From: Thalassolituus marinus
Lineage (GTDB): Bacteria > Pseudomonadota > Gammaproteobacteria > Pseudomonadales > Oceanobacteraceae
DNA: 64,000 bases
Direction of reading: 5' to 3'
Assembly (NCBI RefSeq): GCF_020320395.1
Contig: NZ_JAEDAH010000020.1
Span: forward strand, 1-64,000
A program made the translations under genes and the position numbers. How positions within the stretch are numbered: position 1 is the stretch's first letter; each line of letters opens with the position of its first letter. The notes under the pieces were generated by a model. The model did no database searches and was not told where the DNA came from. It was given only the letters and a program-made list of their open reading frames with translations. This document shows, piece by piece, positions 15,468 through 24,906 of the stretch.

Positions 15468-17909
15468 TCAGACCTCGGATCGTTTACCCGGTAAGCGGTT
15501 CAGGCGCAGTGCGTTAGTAACAACCAGCAGTGAGCTGGCAGACATGCCTATCGCAGCAGCCCACGGCGGAACATAGCCTGCCGCAGCAACCGGTAATGCG
15601 ATGAGATTGTACAGCAAAGCCCAGCTGATGTTCTCAATGATGATGGTGCGGGTTTTTGCCGCACCATCAAGGGCGCTGAGCAGGGTTTCCAGGCGGCCAT
15701 TGGTGAGCATGGCATCGGCGTTGGTCTTGGCCAGGTCAGACGCTTCATTCACTGCCAGCGCGATATCGGCACCGGCCAGAACCGGCACGTCGTTAATGCC
15801 ATCACCAACCATCATGACGATTTCGCCATTGCCCTGCCAGCCGCGCACGGCCGCGAGCTTTTGTTCCGGCGAAACACCGGTTTGCAGGTCTTCAATACCG
15901 AGTTGGGCTGCCAGGCGCGGGCCGGACTCGCCGGGATCACCAGTCAGTAGTGAAACAGCAATACCACGCTGTTTCAGGCCATCAATAATTTCACCGGCAT
16001 TGCGACGCACGCTGTCATTCAGGCGGAACCAGGCCAGCGGCTGATCGTCCGCAGCCAGCAGTAACCACTGACCTGGCAACTCGGGCGCAGGAATAGCCGG
16101 TGTGTTATCCGGGCAGGCAAAGTCAGCACGACCAAAACGCAGTGCACGGCTTTGCCAGACGCCCATAATCCCTTTACCGGATACCTGCTCTACGCCATGA
16201 ACGGTTTCTGCCCGATCAACGCGGAAGGCGCGGGCAATCGGGTGGGTGGAGTGCTTTTCCAGACCAGCGACAATGGCGGAGAGCTGTTGTTCACTCATAT
16301 CTGCCAGAGGTCTTACTTCTTCCAGCGTCAGCCGGCCCTGAGTCAGGGTGCCGGTTTTATCGAACACGACGCGGTCGACGTTATTCAGTACTTCGAGTAC
16401 ATGGCCCTTACTGATCAGCAGGCCGCGCTCACGCAAGGCCGCTGTGGCAGCGGTCAGAGCCGTTGGCGTTGCCAGCGACAGCGCGCATGGGCAGGTCACC
16501 ACCAGAACGCTGAGGGCGATAAAGAAAGCATGCTCGTCGCCCATCAGCCACCAGAAGGAAAACACCGAGGTGGATACGATCAGTACGGCTAATACAAACC
16601 AGCTGGCGACCTTGTCAGCGATTAACGCGACTTTAGGTTTCTCCTGCTGGGCTCGGTCCATCAGGCGCATAATGGTGGAAAGCTGTGCTTCGGCACCGGT
16701 GGCCGTTACTTTCATCAGCATCGGACTTTCGACGTTGAAAGTGCCGCCAATAAGCGAACTGCCGGGTTCTTTGCGAATTGGCAGGTATTCGCCGGTCAGC
16801 GCGGCTTCATCGACGGAACTGCGGCCCTCGATGACAACACCGTCGGCGGGAATGGCGTGGCCTGGTTTCAGGCGCAGAATATCACCGCACCGGATATCTT
16901 CACTGGCGACCACTTCTTCGTCGCCATCGTCACTAATGCGCAGCGCCACATTCGGCAGCAGAGTAAGCAGGTTATTGCCAGCCTTACCCATACGGTGACG
17001 GGCGCGCATTTCCAGGAAGCGTCCCAGCAGCAGGAAGAAGGTGAACATGCACACCGAGTCAAAATAGACTTCTTTGCCCTGGTTAAAGGTACTCCAGATA
17101 CTGGCGCAGAAGGCCAGTGCAATGGCCAGCGATACCGGCACATCCATGGTCAGATGGCGGGTTTTGAGGTCGCGCATAGCGGCATCAAAGAAAGGTCGGG
17201 CTGAGTACAGCACCACCGGCAGTGTCAGCACCATGGAGGCCATGCGCATAAAAAATTCGTACTGGGTAGCCATGCCCACATACAGCGGCACGGCGATCAT
17301 CATTACCTGCATCATGCCAATGCCGGCCACGGCCAGGCGACGGATAGCGACCTTACCTTCGCGGTTGCGTTGCTCTTCCTGCTCGGTGGCCGAAAACGGC
17401 GATGCTTTATAGCCCAGACGGTAAATGGCTTCGGCAATGCTGGATACCGCAATACGCGAGTAATTCCAGCGCACAACCAGACGGTGATTGGACAGGTTAA
17501 GAACCGCTTGCTCAACCCCGGGCAGCTGACTGACACGATGTTCAATCAGCCAGGCACAGGCCGCACAGCTGATGCCATCGATGATGAAGGTTGCTTCCGC
17601 AAGTTCACCATTGTCGCCCTGATTGCGCGCGACAAAACGGCGTTGCAGCGCTTCACTGTCGTACAGTGTCAGCGACTCACGCGCGGTAAGGTCGGTTTCT
17701 TCAAAGTCGGCAGGGGTCAGTTCAGGCAGGTGCGTGCGGTGACGGTAATAATCTTTCAGTCCGCTGGCGACAATGGTTTCAGCAATGGCTTTGCAGCCCG
17801 GACAACACATAGCCCGTGGCTGGCCATCGATAACAACAGACCAGCGCTGAGCGTCAGCGCCGGGTTCGCCACAATGAAAGCAGCGGTCTGATTCCGGAAT
17901 GTCGGTCAT
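15468..17909 (-). CDS. ccoI: Copper-exporting P1B-type ATPase CcoI (FixI)
   Basis: An 813-residue P-type ATPase that supplies copper for CcoN assembly. The N-terminus has a CFHCGEP motif and a CCPGC motif typical of FixI/CcoI, then a heavy-metal-associated domain with GISCAACAWLIEH (near residue 112). The membrane ion site is CPC in VVTCPCALSLATP. The phosphorylation motif is DKTGTLT and the hinge motif is GDGINDVPVLAGADIA. About eight helices are visible. ccoH upstream overlaps it by four bases and ccoS follows after three. The double N-terminal cysteine arrangement separates it from the detoxifying ATPase CopA. Confidence 0.95.
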   Translation of the reverse strand: MTDIPESDRCFHCGEPGADAQRWSVVIDGQPRAMCCPGCKAIAETIVASGLKDYYRHRTHLPELTPADFEETDLTARESLTLYDSEALQRRFVARNQGDNGELAEATFIIDGISCAACAWLIEHRVSQLPGVEQAVLNLSNHRLVVRWNYSRIAVSSIAEAIYRLGYKASPFSATEQEEQRNREGKVAIRRLAVAGIGMMQVMMIAVPLYVGMATQYEFFMRMASMVLTLPVVLYSARPFFDAAMRDLKTRHLTMDVPVSLAIALAFCASIWSTFNQGKEVYFDSVCMFTFFLLLGRFLEMRARHRMGKAGNNLLTLLPNVALRISDDGDEEVVASEDIRCGDILRLKPGHAIPADGVVIEGRSSVDEAALTGEYLPIRKEPGSSLIGGTFNVESPMLMKVTATGAEAQLSTIMRLMDRAQQEKPKVALIADKVASWFVLAVLIVSTSVFSFWWLMGDEHAFFIALSVLVVTCPCALSLATPTALTAATAALRERGLLISKGHVLEVLNNVDRVVFDKTGTLTQGRLTLEEVRPLADMSEQQLSAIVAGLEKHSTHPIARAFRVDRAETVHGVEQVSGKGIMGVWQSRALRFGRADFACPDNTPAIPAPELPGQWLLLAADDQPLAWFRLNDSVRRNAGEIIDGLKQRGIAVSLLTGDPGESGPRLAAQLGIEDLQTGVSPEQKLAAVRGWQGNGEIVMMVGDGINDVPVLAGADIALAVNEASDLAKTNADAMLTNGRLETLLSALDGAAKTRTIIIENISWALLYNLIALPVAAAGYVPPWAAAIGMSASSLLVVTNALRLNRLPGKRSEV

Positions 17910-18409
17910 TTGGCGGACATGTGTACGGTTTTACCGGACTCCAGTAATTCAGTCAGGCGAATACGCCAGCCTTGTTCCGGGCTTTGCAGCCAGATATGAC
18001 GACGGCCTGGCAGATAAATTTCGTTTACACCGCGATAAATGCCATCATCCATGCGCTGCAGCAGAACAGTGGCGTCCTGGGTATCCAGCGTCGGATGAAT
18101 TAGCATAAGCTGCAATGTTGCCGGCATTTCATCCAGATAGCCTTTCAGCGTCAGCTCCACCTCATCATGGGTAATGGTCAAATCAGCATTCAGCTGTAAG
18201 CGTTTGGCCTTGTTGTCCGTTTCCACGTTTTCAGTGTAAGAAACACCGTCTTTGTAATAGCTGTCGCTGACCAGGGAGTCCTGGCTGGCGAGAGCAAGTT
18301 TCAGCATCACCATACCCCAGATAACCGCCAGCAAGGGGATACCGGCTACCAGCAGAATCATGGGCTCTTTGTACCAGGGCGTGCTCTTTTCAACGGACTT
18401 CATGGGCAT
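17906..18409 (-). CDS. ccoH: cbb3 oxidase assembly protein CcoH (FixH)
   Basis: A 167-residue FixH-family protein required for stable cbb3 assembly. It has one N-terminal membrane anchor (EPMILLVAGIPLLAVIWGMVMLKLALAS) preceded by TPWYKEP, and a periplasmic beta-rich domain (SYYKDGVSYTENVETDNKAKRLQLNADLT; FSL-like strands to RIRLTELLES). The DSYYKDGV-type motif is the family hallmark. Four bases overlap ccoI. A strong terminator separates it from ccoG, so ccoH-ccoI-ccoS-tauE probably have their own promoter or depend on read-through. Confidence 0.92.
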   Translation of the reverse strand: MPMKSVEKSTPWYKEPMILLVAGIPLLAVIWGMVMLKLALASQDSLVSDSYYKDGVSYTENVETDNKAKRLQLNADLTITHDEVELTLKGYLDEMPATLQLMLIHPTLDTQDATVLLQRMDDGIYRGVNEIYLPGRRHIWLQSPEQGWRIRLTELLESGKTVHMSAK

Positions 18410-18429
18410 CTCGTTTGTCGTCTGAACAT

Positions 18430-18463
18430 AAAAAAACCGCCCAAGTTTAACGACTTGGGCGGT
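18430..18463 (-). terminator. ccoG intrinsic terminator
   Basis: On the minus strand, ACCGCCCAAGT-CGTTAA-ACTTGGGCGGT followed by Ts, an 11-bp stem in the ccoG-ccoH gap. Confidence 0.92.
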
Positions 18464-18508
18464 GTCTAACCAGCACGGTTTTGTCAGGAAGTTACCGAGT
18501 AACTTCCT

Positions 18509-19915
18509 TTACTGACGCGGCGCAATAAAACGGGTTTCCTCGCGCACAATTTCTTCACCGCTCTCGGTGTCCGTGACCACAAATTCCACATTAACCTTGC
18601 TGGAATTCAGCTTGCTCACGGTTGGATCGTATTCCAGCGTCACCAGTACTTCTTTCAGCTGGTTTACCTGCAGCAGGTGGTTCTTATCCGCGTCCATAAT
18701 GATGCCATCCGCAGCCTCAAGGCTAAGCGTATATTCCTTCTCGGACTGCGACATATTCATCAGCTTCACGGTGTATGAGTTAGTAACAGTGTCATTAACC
18801 GTTACCTGATACAGCGCACCACGGTCACGTTCGATATCCAGACGGAAAGCCTGACGGGTAAGCAGGGCATAGCCGAAGGCAACCAGCATGACGGTCATCA
18901 GGAAGGCGTAACCCAGCAGGCGTGGACGGAAGAAGTGGGTCTTCTGGCCTTCCAGCTCATTTTCTGTGGTATAGCGCACCAGGCCTTTTGGTTTGCCCAG
19001 TTTTTCCATGATGGAGTCACAGGCGTCGATACACAGGGCACAGCCGATACACTGATATTGCATGCCATCACGAATATCGATACCAGTCGGACACACCTGA
19101 ACACACAGCGAACAGTCGACACAGTCGCCCAGCTTGTCCTGCTCGGCGGCTTCTTCTTTCTTCTTGCTGCGCTTACCGCGAGGTTCACCACGGTTGTAGT
19201 CGTAAGAAACTGCCAGGGTATCCGGGTCGTACATAACAGACTGGAAACGGGCATAAGGACACATGTAGATACACACCTGCTCACGCATCCAGCCAGCATT
19301 CAGATAAGTCAGAACGGTGAAAATACCGATCCAGATGTAAGCCCAGTGGTTAGCCAGACCCTGAAAGAAATCTGGCACCAGCTCACGAATAGGCGTGAAA
19401 TAACCAACGAAGGTCACGCCGGTCCAGAAGGCAACAATAATCCAGCCAATGTGTTTCAGTGCTTTTTTGCGGAATTTGCTGGCAGACATTGGCTCTTTGT
19501 CCAGCTTGATACGCTGGTTGCGGGTGCCTTCTGCGCGCTCTTCAATCCACATGAAAATAAATGACCACACAGACTGCGGGCAGGTGTAACCACACCAGAT
19601 ACGGCCGGCAATATTGGTGATAGTAAACAAGCCGAAGGCCGCGATAATCAGCAGCCAGGACAGCAGCATAAAATCCTGTGGCCAGAAGGTAATGCCAAGC
19701 ACGTGGAACTGACGGGCAGGGAGGTCAAACAGAACGGCCTGTCGGCCTTCCCAGTTAAACCAGGCCGTACAAAAATAGGCCAGCATCAGCGCCCACAGAC
19801 TGTAGGTACGCAGTTTCTGGAAAAAACCCTCAATTTCACGCACGTAAATCTTTTTACGTTTTTCGTACATGCTTTGGGTTTTGGGTGTGACGTCTTTGAC
19901 CGGAATTTCACTCAT
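18509..19915 (-). CDS. ccoG: Polyferredoxin CcoG (FixG/RdxA)
   Basis: A 468-residue membrane polyferredoxin, a cupric reductase acting in cbb3 biogenesis. There are four to five N-terminal helices with WCGYTCPQSVW and CIYMCPYARFQ. Two [4Fe-4S] cluster motifs follow: CVDCSLCVQVCP and CIGCALCIDACD. The C-terminal periplasmic Ig-like domain (VTLEYDPTVSKLNSSKVNVEFVV) is preceded by the last helix. Length and order match the family. It lies between ccoP and ccoH with terminators on both sides, so it looks separately transcribed from the promoter region 19916-20039. Confidence 0.94.
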   Translation of the reverse strand: MSEIPVKDVTPKTQSMYEKRKKIYVREIEGFFQKLRTYSLWALMLAYFCTAWFNWEGRQAVLFDLPARQFHVLGITFWPQDFMLLSWLLIIAAFGLFTITNIAGRIWCGYTCPQSVWSFIFMWIEERAEGTRNQRIKLDKEPMSASKFRKKALKHIGWIIVAFWTGVTFVGYFTPIRELVPDFFQGLANHWAYIWIGIFTVLTYLNAGWMREQVCIYMCPYARFQSVMYDPDTLAVSYDYNRGEPRGKRSKKKEEAAEQDKLGDCVDCSLCVQVCPTGIDIRDGMQYQCIGCALCIDACDSIMEKLGKPKGLVRYTTENELEGQKTHFFRPRLLGYAFLMTVMLVAFGYALLTRQAFRLDIERDRGALYQVTVNDTVTNSYTVKLMNMSQSEKEYTLSLEAADGIIMDADKNHLLQVNQLKEVLVTLEYDPTVSKLNSSKVNVEFVVTDTESGEEIVREETRFIAPRQ

Positions 19916-20039
19916 AACGGCAAATCACCTTGGTTGGAAGTGCAAAAAACGGTGCTTAAGAAACCAGAGGCAGGCAGAGGCTTCACAACACTCTATATAA
20001 CGCAGCAATTATATAGCTGGTTTGAAAGGGGCTGAACGA

Positions 20040-20064
20040 AAAAAGCGGCATTAAGCCGCTTTTC
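20040..20064 (-). terminator. ccoNOQP operon terminator
   Basis: AAAAGCGGC-TTAAT-GCCGCTTTT on the minus strand, followed by further Ts, about 65 bases after the ccoP stop. Confidence 0.85.
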
Positions 20065-20127
20065 TCGAGTTTTATTGCCGTAGCTCAACCTTGTAAAACA
20101 TTACGTTTTCCAAGGATTTTCTCACGC

Positions 20128-21048
20128 TTACTTGTTAGACAGAGAGTAAACGTAAGTGGTCAGCAGGTGAATCTTGGCATCAGCATTGTTGCCCAGAATC
20201 TCCTGGTGAGCTGGCATTTTACCGTTACGACCGTGTTTCAGAGTGAACTCGATCTGCTTGGTAGAACCGCCATACAGCCATACATCGTCAGTCAGGTTTG
20301 GTGCGCCAACCAGCTGGTTGCCTTTACCTTCTGCACCGTGACACGCCATACACAGCATCTGGTACTGAGGCGCAGCAGCAGCAGCAGCGTCTGCATCGTG
20401 CTTCAGGCCAGACAGGCTGCGAACGTACTGAGTCATGTTGGCAGTACCTTCTTCACCCAGTACGCCACCCCATGCAGGCATAGCGCCCTGGCGACCCATA
20501 GCGAGGGTGTGTTTGATCTGTTCCGGAGAACCACCATACAGCCAGTCAGAGTCAGTCAGGTTAGGGAAGCCCTGTGCACCTTTGGCGTTAGAGCCGTGAC
20601 ATACAGAACAGTTGCTCTTGAACAGACGCTGACCAGACAGCAGAGCTTCTTCGTTGTTCACCAGCTCAGTTACCGGTGTTGCAGAGTATTCTGCGTACAG
20701 AGGCTCAATGGTCTTTTCAAAAGCCTGAACTTCAGCTTTCCACTGGTTGCCGGATGTCCAGGTGACCTGTTCGCCATCAACTTCTACCGTCAGCAGACCG
20801 TTGAAGTTACCCAGACCGTAAACGCCCAGGTAAGCGACACCAAACACGATGGTTGCCCAGAACATCATTACCCACCAGCGTGGCAGTGGGTTATCCAGTT
20901 CCTGAATACCGTCGTAGTCGTGACCAGTCGTCTGGTCGGTTTCTTCTTTACGCTGGCCGCGGCTGGTGTACTGAATCAGTACGCCGCAACCAATGATGGA
21001 TCCCAGTACGATGACCACAATCCACACTTGCCAGAAAGTGCTTAACAT
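20128..21048 (-). CDS. ccoP: cbb3 oxidase diheme cytochrome c subunit CcoP
   Basis: A 306-residue diheme c-type cytochrome that takes electrons from soluble carriers. An N-terminal helix (WIVVIVLGSIIGCGVLIQYT) and a second helix (WWVMMFWATIVFGVAYLGVYGLG) are followed by two cytochrome c domains with heme sites C147-C150-H151 and C233-C236-H237. The DYDGIQELDNPLPRWW motif is the CcoP hallmark. An alanine run (AAAAAA) links the two heme domains. The start lies two bases after the ccoQ stop. It is the last gene of the ccoNOQP operon. Confidence 0.96.
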   Translation of the reverse strand: MLSTFWQVWIVVIVLGSIIGCGVLIQYTSRGQRKEETDQTTGHDYDGIQELDNPLPRWWVMMFWATIVFGVAYLGVYGLGNFNGLLTVEVDGEQVTWTSGNQWKAEVQAFEKTIEPLYAEYSATPVTELVNNEEALLSGQRLFKSNCSVCHGSNAKGAQGFPNLTDSDWLYGGSPEQIKHTLAMGRQGAMPAWGGVLGEEGTANMTQYVRSLSGLKHDADAAAAAAPQYQMLCMACHGAEGKGNQLVGAPNLTDDVWLYGGSTKQIEFTLKHGRNGKMPAHQEILGNNADAKIHLLTTYVYSLSNK

Positions 21049-21050
21049 AA

Positions 21051-21230
21051 TTATTTACTCCGATCTTTATCGCCGTGCTGCGGTGTTCCATCTTCGTCAT
21101 CGAGAAATGGAATATGAGCATCATCTTCAAAACGCTTCTTGCGGCTGGAGCCATAGGCCCACCAGATAATTCCGCTGAAAGCTATCAGGGCGAAAATAGT
21201 GCCCAAACCGCGCACGTCGTTAATATCCAT
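21051..21230 (-). CDS. ccoQ: cbb3 oxidase subunit CcoQ
   Basis: A 59-residue protein found by translating the gap between ccoO and ccoP. It begins MDINDVRGLG and has one membrane helix (TIFALIAFSGIIWWAYG), then a basic and acidic cytoplasmic tail (SSRKKRFEDDAHIPF). This is the classical FixQ/CcoQ layout, which stabilises the oxidase complex. The start is four bases after the ccoO stop and the stop is two bases before the ccoP start. It is easily missed by length cut-offs. Confidence 0.93.
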   Translation of the reverse strand: MDINDVRGLGTIFALIAFSGIIWWAYGSSRKKRFEDDAHIPFLDDEDGTPQHGDKDRSK

Positions 21231-21234
21231 GGGA

Positions 21235-21843
21235 TTACCGTTTAGTGATCACTGTGCCCAGCTGCTGCAGATAAGCAACCAGAGCTTCGATTTCAGGCTT
21301 GCCATCAACAGCCGCTTTCGCGCCTTCGATGTCTGCATCTGTGTATGGAACGCCTACGATACGCAGAGCTTCCATTTTCTTAGGTGTCAGACGGCCATCA
21401 ACCTTGTCTTCAAACAGCCATGGATAAGATGGCATTACAGACTCAGGTACAACGTCACGTGGGTTGTACATGTGAGCACGGTGCCATTCATCAGAGTAAC
21501 GACCGCCTACACGAGCCAGATCCGGACCAGTACGCTTGGAACCCCACAGGAATGGGTGTTCGTATACGCTTTCACCGGAAACAGAGTAAGGACCGTAGCG
21601 CTCAGTTTCTGCACGGAATGGACGAACCATCTGGGTGTGACAGACGTGACAACCTTCACGGATGTAGATGTCACGGCCTTCCAGTTCCAGAGCGCTCAGC
21701 GGCTCCAGGCCTTCAACCGGCGTTGTAGTGTCGTCGTGCCAGAACAGTGGAACAATCTCAACCATGCCGCCCCAGCTCAGAGCGATCACGATCATTACCA
21801 CCATCAACGGCAGGCTTTTCTCGATATTATCGTGCTTAATCAT
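21235..21843 (-). CDS. ccoO: cbb3 oxidase monoheme cytochrome c subunit CcoO
   Basis: A 202-residue monoheme subunit with an N-terminal anchor ([23 protein letters not shown]). The heme c site is C65-H-V-C68-H69 ([23 protein letters not shown]), and the axial methionine is in [12 protein letters not shown]. The [23 protein letters not shown] segment is typical of the family. It sits between ccoN (12 bases upstream) and ccoQ. Confidence 0.96.
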   Translation of the reverse strand: MIKHDNIEKSLPLMVVMIVIALSWGGMVEIVPLFWHDDTTTPVEGLEPLSALELEGRDIYIREGCHVCHTQMVRPFRAETERYGPYSVSGESVYEHPFLWGSKRTGPDLARVGGRYSDEWHRAHMYNPRDVVPESVMPSYPWLFEDKVDGRLTPKKMEALRIVGVPYTDADIEGAKAAVDGKPEIEALVAYLQQLGTVITKR

Positions 21844-21855
21844 TATCCGTACTCC

Positions 21856-23289
21856 TTATGCCTGAGCTGCTACAGCGTTGCCAGCTTCTTTCTTGGCTGC
21901 GCGTACAGTCATGTACACGTTGTAAGCCATGATCAGCATACCCAGCAGGAACACCGCACCACCGATGGTACGAACGATGTAACCAGGGATAGAAGCTTCC
22001 ACAGATTCAACGAAGCTATAAGTCAGAGTGCCGTCAGCGTTAACCGCACGCCACATCAGACCCTGCATGATGCCGTTAACCCACAGCGCAGCGATGTACA
22101 GAACAGTACCGATAGTCGCCAGCCAGAAGTGAACGTTAATCAGCTTGATAGAGTGCATATCGCCAGCTTTGCGGCCGAACAGGAGAGGAATCAGGTGGTA
22201 CATAGCACCGATAGATACCATCGCAACCCAGCCCAGAGCGCCAGAGTGAACGTGACCGATAGTCCAGTCAGTGTTGTGCGAAAGTGCGTTTACAGTCTTG
22301 ATAGACATCATCGGGCCTTCGAAGGTAGACATACCGTAGAAGGACAGAGATACCACCAGGAAGCGCAGGATAGGGTCGTTACGCAGTTTGTGCCATGCAC
22401 CAGACAGCGTCATCATACCGTTGATCATACCGCCCCAGCTTGGTGCCAGCAGGATCAGAGACATAACCATACCGGCAGTCTGAGCCCAGTCAGGCAGAGC
22501 AGAGTAGTGCAGGTGGTGACCACCAGCCCAAACGTAGATAGAAATCAGTGCCCAGAAGTGCACGATGGACAGACGGTAAGAGTAAACCGGACGGCCAGCC
22601 TGCTTAGGAACGAAGTAATACATGATGCCCAGGAAGCCCGCAGTCAGGAAGAAACCTACCGCGTTGTGACCCCACCACCACTGGATCATGGCATCAATGG
22701 TGCCAGGCCAGATAGAGTAAGACTTAGTCAGGGATACCGGAATAGACAGGTTGTTACCGATGTACAGAATCGCAATCATGATCATGAAAGCAGCGAAGAA
22801 CCAGTTGGCAACGTAGATGTGGCTTTCCTTACGGATAGCAACAGTGCCCAGGAAGTTAACCACATAAGCCACCCACACCAGCGCAACCAGAATATCGATT
22901 GGCCATTCCAGCTCAGCGTATTCTTTGGTAGAGGTCATACCCAGAGGCAGTGTGATTGCCGCCGCTACGATAACCAGCTGCCAGCCCCAGAAAGTGAAGC
23001 TTGCCAGCGTGTCTGAGAACAGGCGGGTGCGACAGGTGCGCTGAACGATGTAGTAGGAAGTAGCAAACAGAGCGCTACCGCCAAAGGCGAAAATAACCGC
23101 GTTGGTGTGCAGCGGACGCAGACGTCCGAATGACAGCCAAGGCAGGTCAAAGTTCAAAGCAGGGAACGCCAGCTGAGCAGCGATGAAAACACCGGCTGTC
23201 ATACCGACAATGCCCCAAACTACGGTCATGATGGCAAATTGTCTTACCACCTTGTAGTTGTACTCGGGATGGTCAAATGCTGTGCTCAT
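21856..23289 (-). CDS. ccoN: cbb3 oxidase catalytic subunit CcoN
   Basis: The 477-residue catalytic subunit holding heme b and the heme b3-CuB site of the high-affinity C-family oxidase. About twelve helices are visible. Conserved histidines include [43 protein letters not shown] (CuB site), [15 protein letters not shown] and [22 protein letters not shown]. First gene of ccoNOQP; codon use is very regular, as for a highly expressed gene. Upstream lies a 570-base region that should contain the promoter and an Anr site. Only one ccoNOQP set is present here, unlike the tandem sets of some Pseudomonas. Confidence 0.97.
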   Translation of the reverse strand: MSTAFDHPEYNYKVVRQFAIMTVVWGIVGMTAGVFIAAQLAFPALNFDLPWLSFGRLRPLHTNAVIFAFGGSALFATSYYIVQRTCRTRLFSDTLASFTFWGWQLVIVAAAITLPLGMTSTKEYAELEWPIDILVALVWVAYVVNFLGTVAIRKESHIYVANWFFAAFMIMIAILYIGNNLSIPVSLTKSYSIWPGTIDAMIQWWWGHNAVGFFLTAGFLGIMYYFVPKQAGRPVYSYRLSIVHFWALISIYVWAGGHHLHYSALPDWAQTAGMVMSLILLAPSWGGMINGMMTLSGAWHKLRNDPILRFLVVSLSFYGMSTFEGPMMSIKTVNALSHNTDWTIGHVHSGALGWVAMVSIGAMYHLIPLLFGRKAGDMHSIKLINVHFWLATIGTVLYIAALWVNGIMQGLMWRAVNADGTLTYSFVESVEASIPGYIVRTIGGAVFLLGMLIMAYNVYMTVRAAKKEAGNAVAAQA

Positions 23290-23396
23290 GATCAGATTCC
23301 ATTTAACAGCGGGATTGAGGGTTAAAAAATCGGGCGCAATTATGGTGTCTGCTTATGCCTAATGCAATCAAACTCCGGAAAAACACCTGATTTTAC

Positions 23397-23412
23397 AGCA
23401 GGTTAACCTGCT
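23397..23412. promoter_or_regulatory. Perfect 16-bp palindrome upstream of ccoN
   Basis: AGCAGGTTAACCTGCT is its own reverse complement, 108 bases upstream of the ccoN start. It is not an FNR/ANR consensus; a different dimeric regulator or a stem is possible. Confidence 0.4.
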
Positions 23413-23565
23413 TTTATTAAGGTTATTGGCCTTCTAATGAGAACCACTCTTAACTGTGTGGTCGTTCAGATTTATGCCTGAAACCTCTTCCAACAGAATT
23501 GGCTACACCAAGCGTATAACCTATTTGTGGACTAGCAAATCATAAGGAACTGGCGCTACATAACC

Positions 23566-23579
23566 TTGATATAGCGCAA
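23566..23579 (-). promoter_or_regulatory. Possible Anr/Fnr box (weak)
   Basis: TTGAT-ATAG-CGCAA matches one half of TTGAT-N4-ATCAA exactly and three of five bases of the other. It is about 280 bases from ccoN, farther than usual. A half-site (TTGAT on the minus strand at 23367-23371) lies nearer the gene. Confidence 0.25.
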
Positions 23580-23857
23580 GAAGCGCTGGGGACGGAAAAC
23601 ACAATTTCAACAGTAGCTGGCGGTGGAAGTTGGCATTTACTGATGATCGGTTAAAAAACGCTCAGTCAGGCCGCGTTCGGCAGGGCTGAATACTGGTCTG
23701 ACATAAGTTCAGCGAGCCTGCCCGACATAAACAAGTCAGCCCCGACACTGACAGCAGCACCTGACAGTCGCTAAGATAGCGGCCACTCTTAGGCAGCGTT
23801 CATTAGCGATGAGATAAATCGCTGATGGGCGAAAACCACTGACAAACAACAGAAACT

Positions 23858-24478
23858 ATGACCAAACAATATCAGCTGGATGGAGCAGATGGCGCCCCAT
23901 TATTAATTCTGGCGCACGGTGCCGGTGCGGGCAGCGACAGCGAATTTATGCAAGAGATTGCACAGAAAATAGCCAACCTGGGCGTGCAGGTGGCACGATT
24001 CGACTTCCCTTATATGGAGCAGTCAAAACTGGATGGCAAACGCCGCCCGCCGCAGAAAGCTCCGGCCTTGCTGGCCGACTACCGCGCATTAATCGCACAG
24101 CTTGATCGCCCGTGTGTGATTGGCGGTAAATCCATGGGGGGACGCATGGCTTCTTTATTACTGCAGGATGCGCCTGAACAGGTAAAAGGCTGCGTATGCT
24201 TAGGCTACCCGTTTCACCCGCCCGGCAAGCCCGATAACCTGCGCACTGAACACCTTGCCAGCCTGTCGTTGCCACTATTAATGGTGCAGGGCACGCGCGA
24301 CACTATGGGAACAAAAGAAGAAGTAGCTACTTACAGCCTCGACAGCAGCATTCACTGGCAATGGCTGGAAGATGGTAACCACGATCTGAAACCGCGTAAG
24401 GCCTCTGGCTTCAGCCATGAAGATCACATCAACAGCGCTGCCCAAGCCGTAGCAGAGTTTGTCAAAAGCCTGCTCTGA
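23858..24478 (+). CDS. Alpha/beta-hydrolase family protein (KANL3/Tex30-like)
   Basis: A 206-residue cytoplasmic alpha/beta hydrolase. The N-terminus ILAHGAGAGSDSEFMQEIAQKI gives the oxyanion region, and the nucleophile elbow is GGKSMGGRMAS (serine near residue 92). The likely acid is D in MVQGTRDTMG and the histidine is in EDGNHDLKPRK. This pattern (HGAGAG...GGKSMGGR...G-RD...G-DH-L) defines the bacterial group related to KANL3/Tex30 and dienelactone-hydrolase-like proteins. Substrate unknown. A bidirectional terminator follows. Confidence 0.85.
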   Translation: MTKQYQLDGADGAPLLILAHGAGAGSDSEFMQEIAQKIANLGVQVARFDFPYMEQSKLDGKRRPPQKAPALLADYRALIAQLDRPCVIGGKSMGGRMASLLLQDAPEQVKGCVCLGYPFHPPGKPDNLRTEHLASLSLPLLMVQGTRDTMGTKEEVATYSLDSSIHWQWLEDGNHDLKPRKASGFSHEDHINSAAQAVAEFVKSLL

Positions 24479-24505
24479 TATCTGTTAATAGCAGGCAGCA
24501 GAAAC

Positions 24506-24535
24506 AAAAAAGCCGCATATCGAATGCGGCTTTTT
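24506..24535. terminator. Bidirectional intrinsic terminator
   Basis: AAAAAGCCGCAT-ATCGA-ATGCGGCTTTTT, between the convergent hydrolase and monooxygenase-fold genes. Confidence 0.92.
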
Positions 24536-24551
24536 GCAGAGGCTATCCGGA

Positions 24552-24833
24552 TCAGGCGGTCAGAATCGTGATCTTCTCATCACCCACCAGAATTGGCTTA
24601 ATCGCCGCAATCAGAGCGCCACGCTGCTCGGTGTGCTTCCACTGATCCCAGGCAGTCTCACTCTGCCAGTTGGTGATAATCACCCGATGCAGACTGTTCT
24701 TAGCATCCTTGTAGTTCACACCCGAGGTATACCCAGGGGCTTCCACCATAGTACGCAGCATGTTTTTCATAATCTGCTCGTAGGTGGACTCCATACCTTC
24801 TGCAATATTGCGCTCGATAATCACCTTAATCAT
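24552..24833 (-). CDS. ABM-fold (antibiotic biosynthesis monooxygenase-like) protein
   Basis: A 93-residue dimeric ferredoxin-like alpha+beta-barrel protein of the ABM family. The layout is IKVIIERNIAEGMESTYEQIMKNMLRTMVEAPGYTSGVNYKD (strand, helix, GYxSG turn) and then RVIITNWQSETAWDQWKHTEQRGAL (the W-x-S-x-x-x-W-x-x-W motif). Small quinone-monooxygenase or heme-degrading-type activities occur in the family, but many members are uncharacterised. The gene faces the hydrolase gene, and its 5' side abuts the large repeat array. Confidence 0.8.
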   Translation of the reverse strand: MIKVIIERNIAEGMESTYEQIMKNMLRTMVEAPGYTSGVNYKDAKNSLHRVIITNWQSETAWDQWKHTEQRGALIAAIKPILVGDEKITILTA

Positions 24834-24906
24834 GACGTTTCCTTAAACAGGGTGAATGGCTATACCCCATAAGGTAGGGCCGGGCGGGCGTGAATGCAAT
24901 GATGAA

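Larger units (their letters stand above)
23290..23857. other. Long intergenic region upstream of ccoN
   Basis: 568 bases between divergent ccoN and a hydrolase gene, with no supported gene. It contains a 16-bp perfect palindrome at 23397-23412 and a partial FNR-like box at 23566-23579. Several short inverted segments near the hydrolase start could be promoter elements, but I cannot assign them. Confidence 0.7.

Noticed and set aside
21199-23016. A 605-residue frame on the plus strand opposite ccoO/ccoN
   Set aside because: Antisense shadow of highly biased oxidase genes; His/Gln/Arg-rich composition with no domain.
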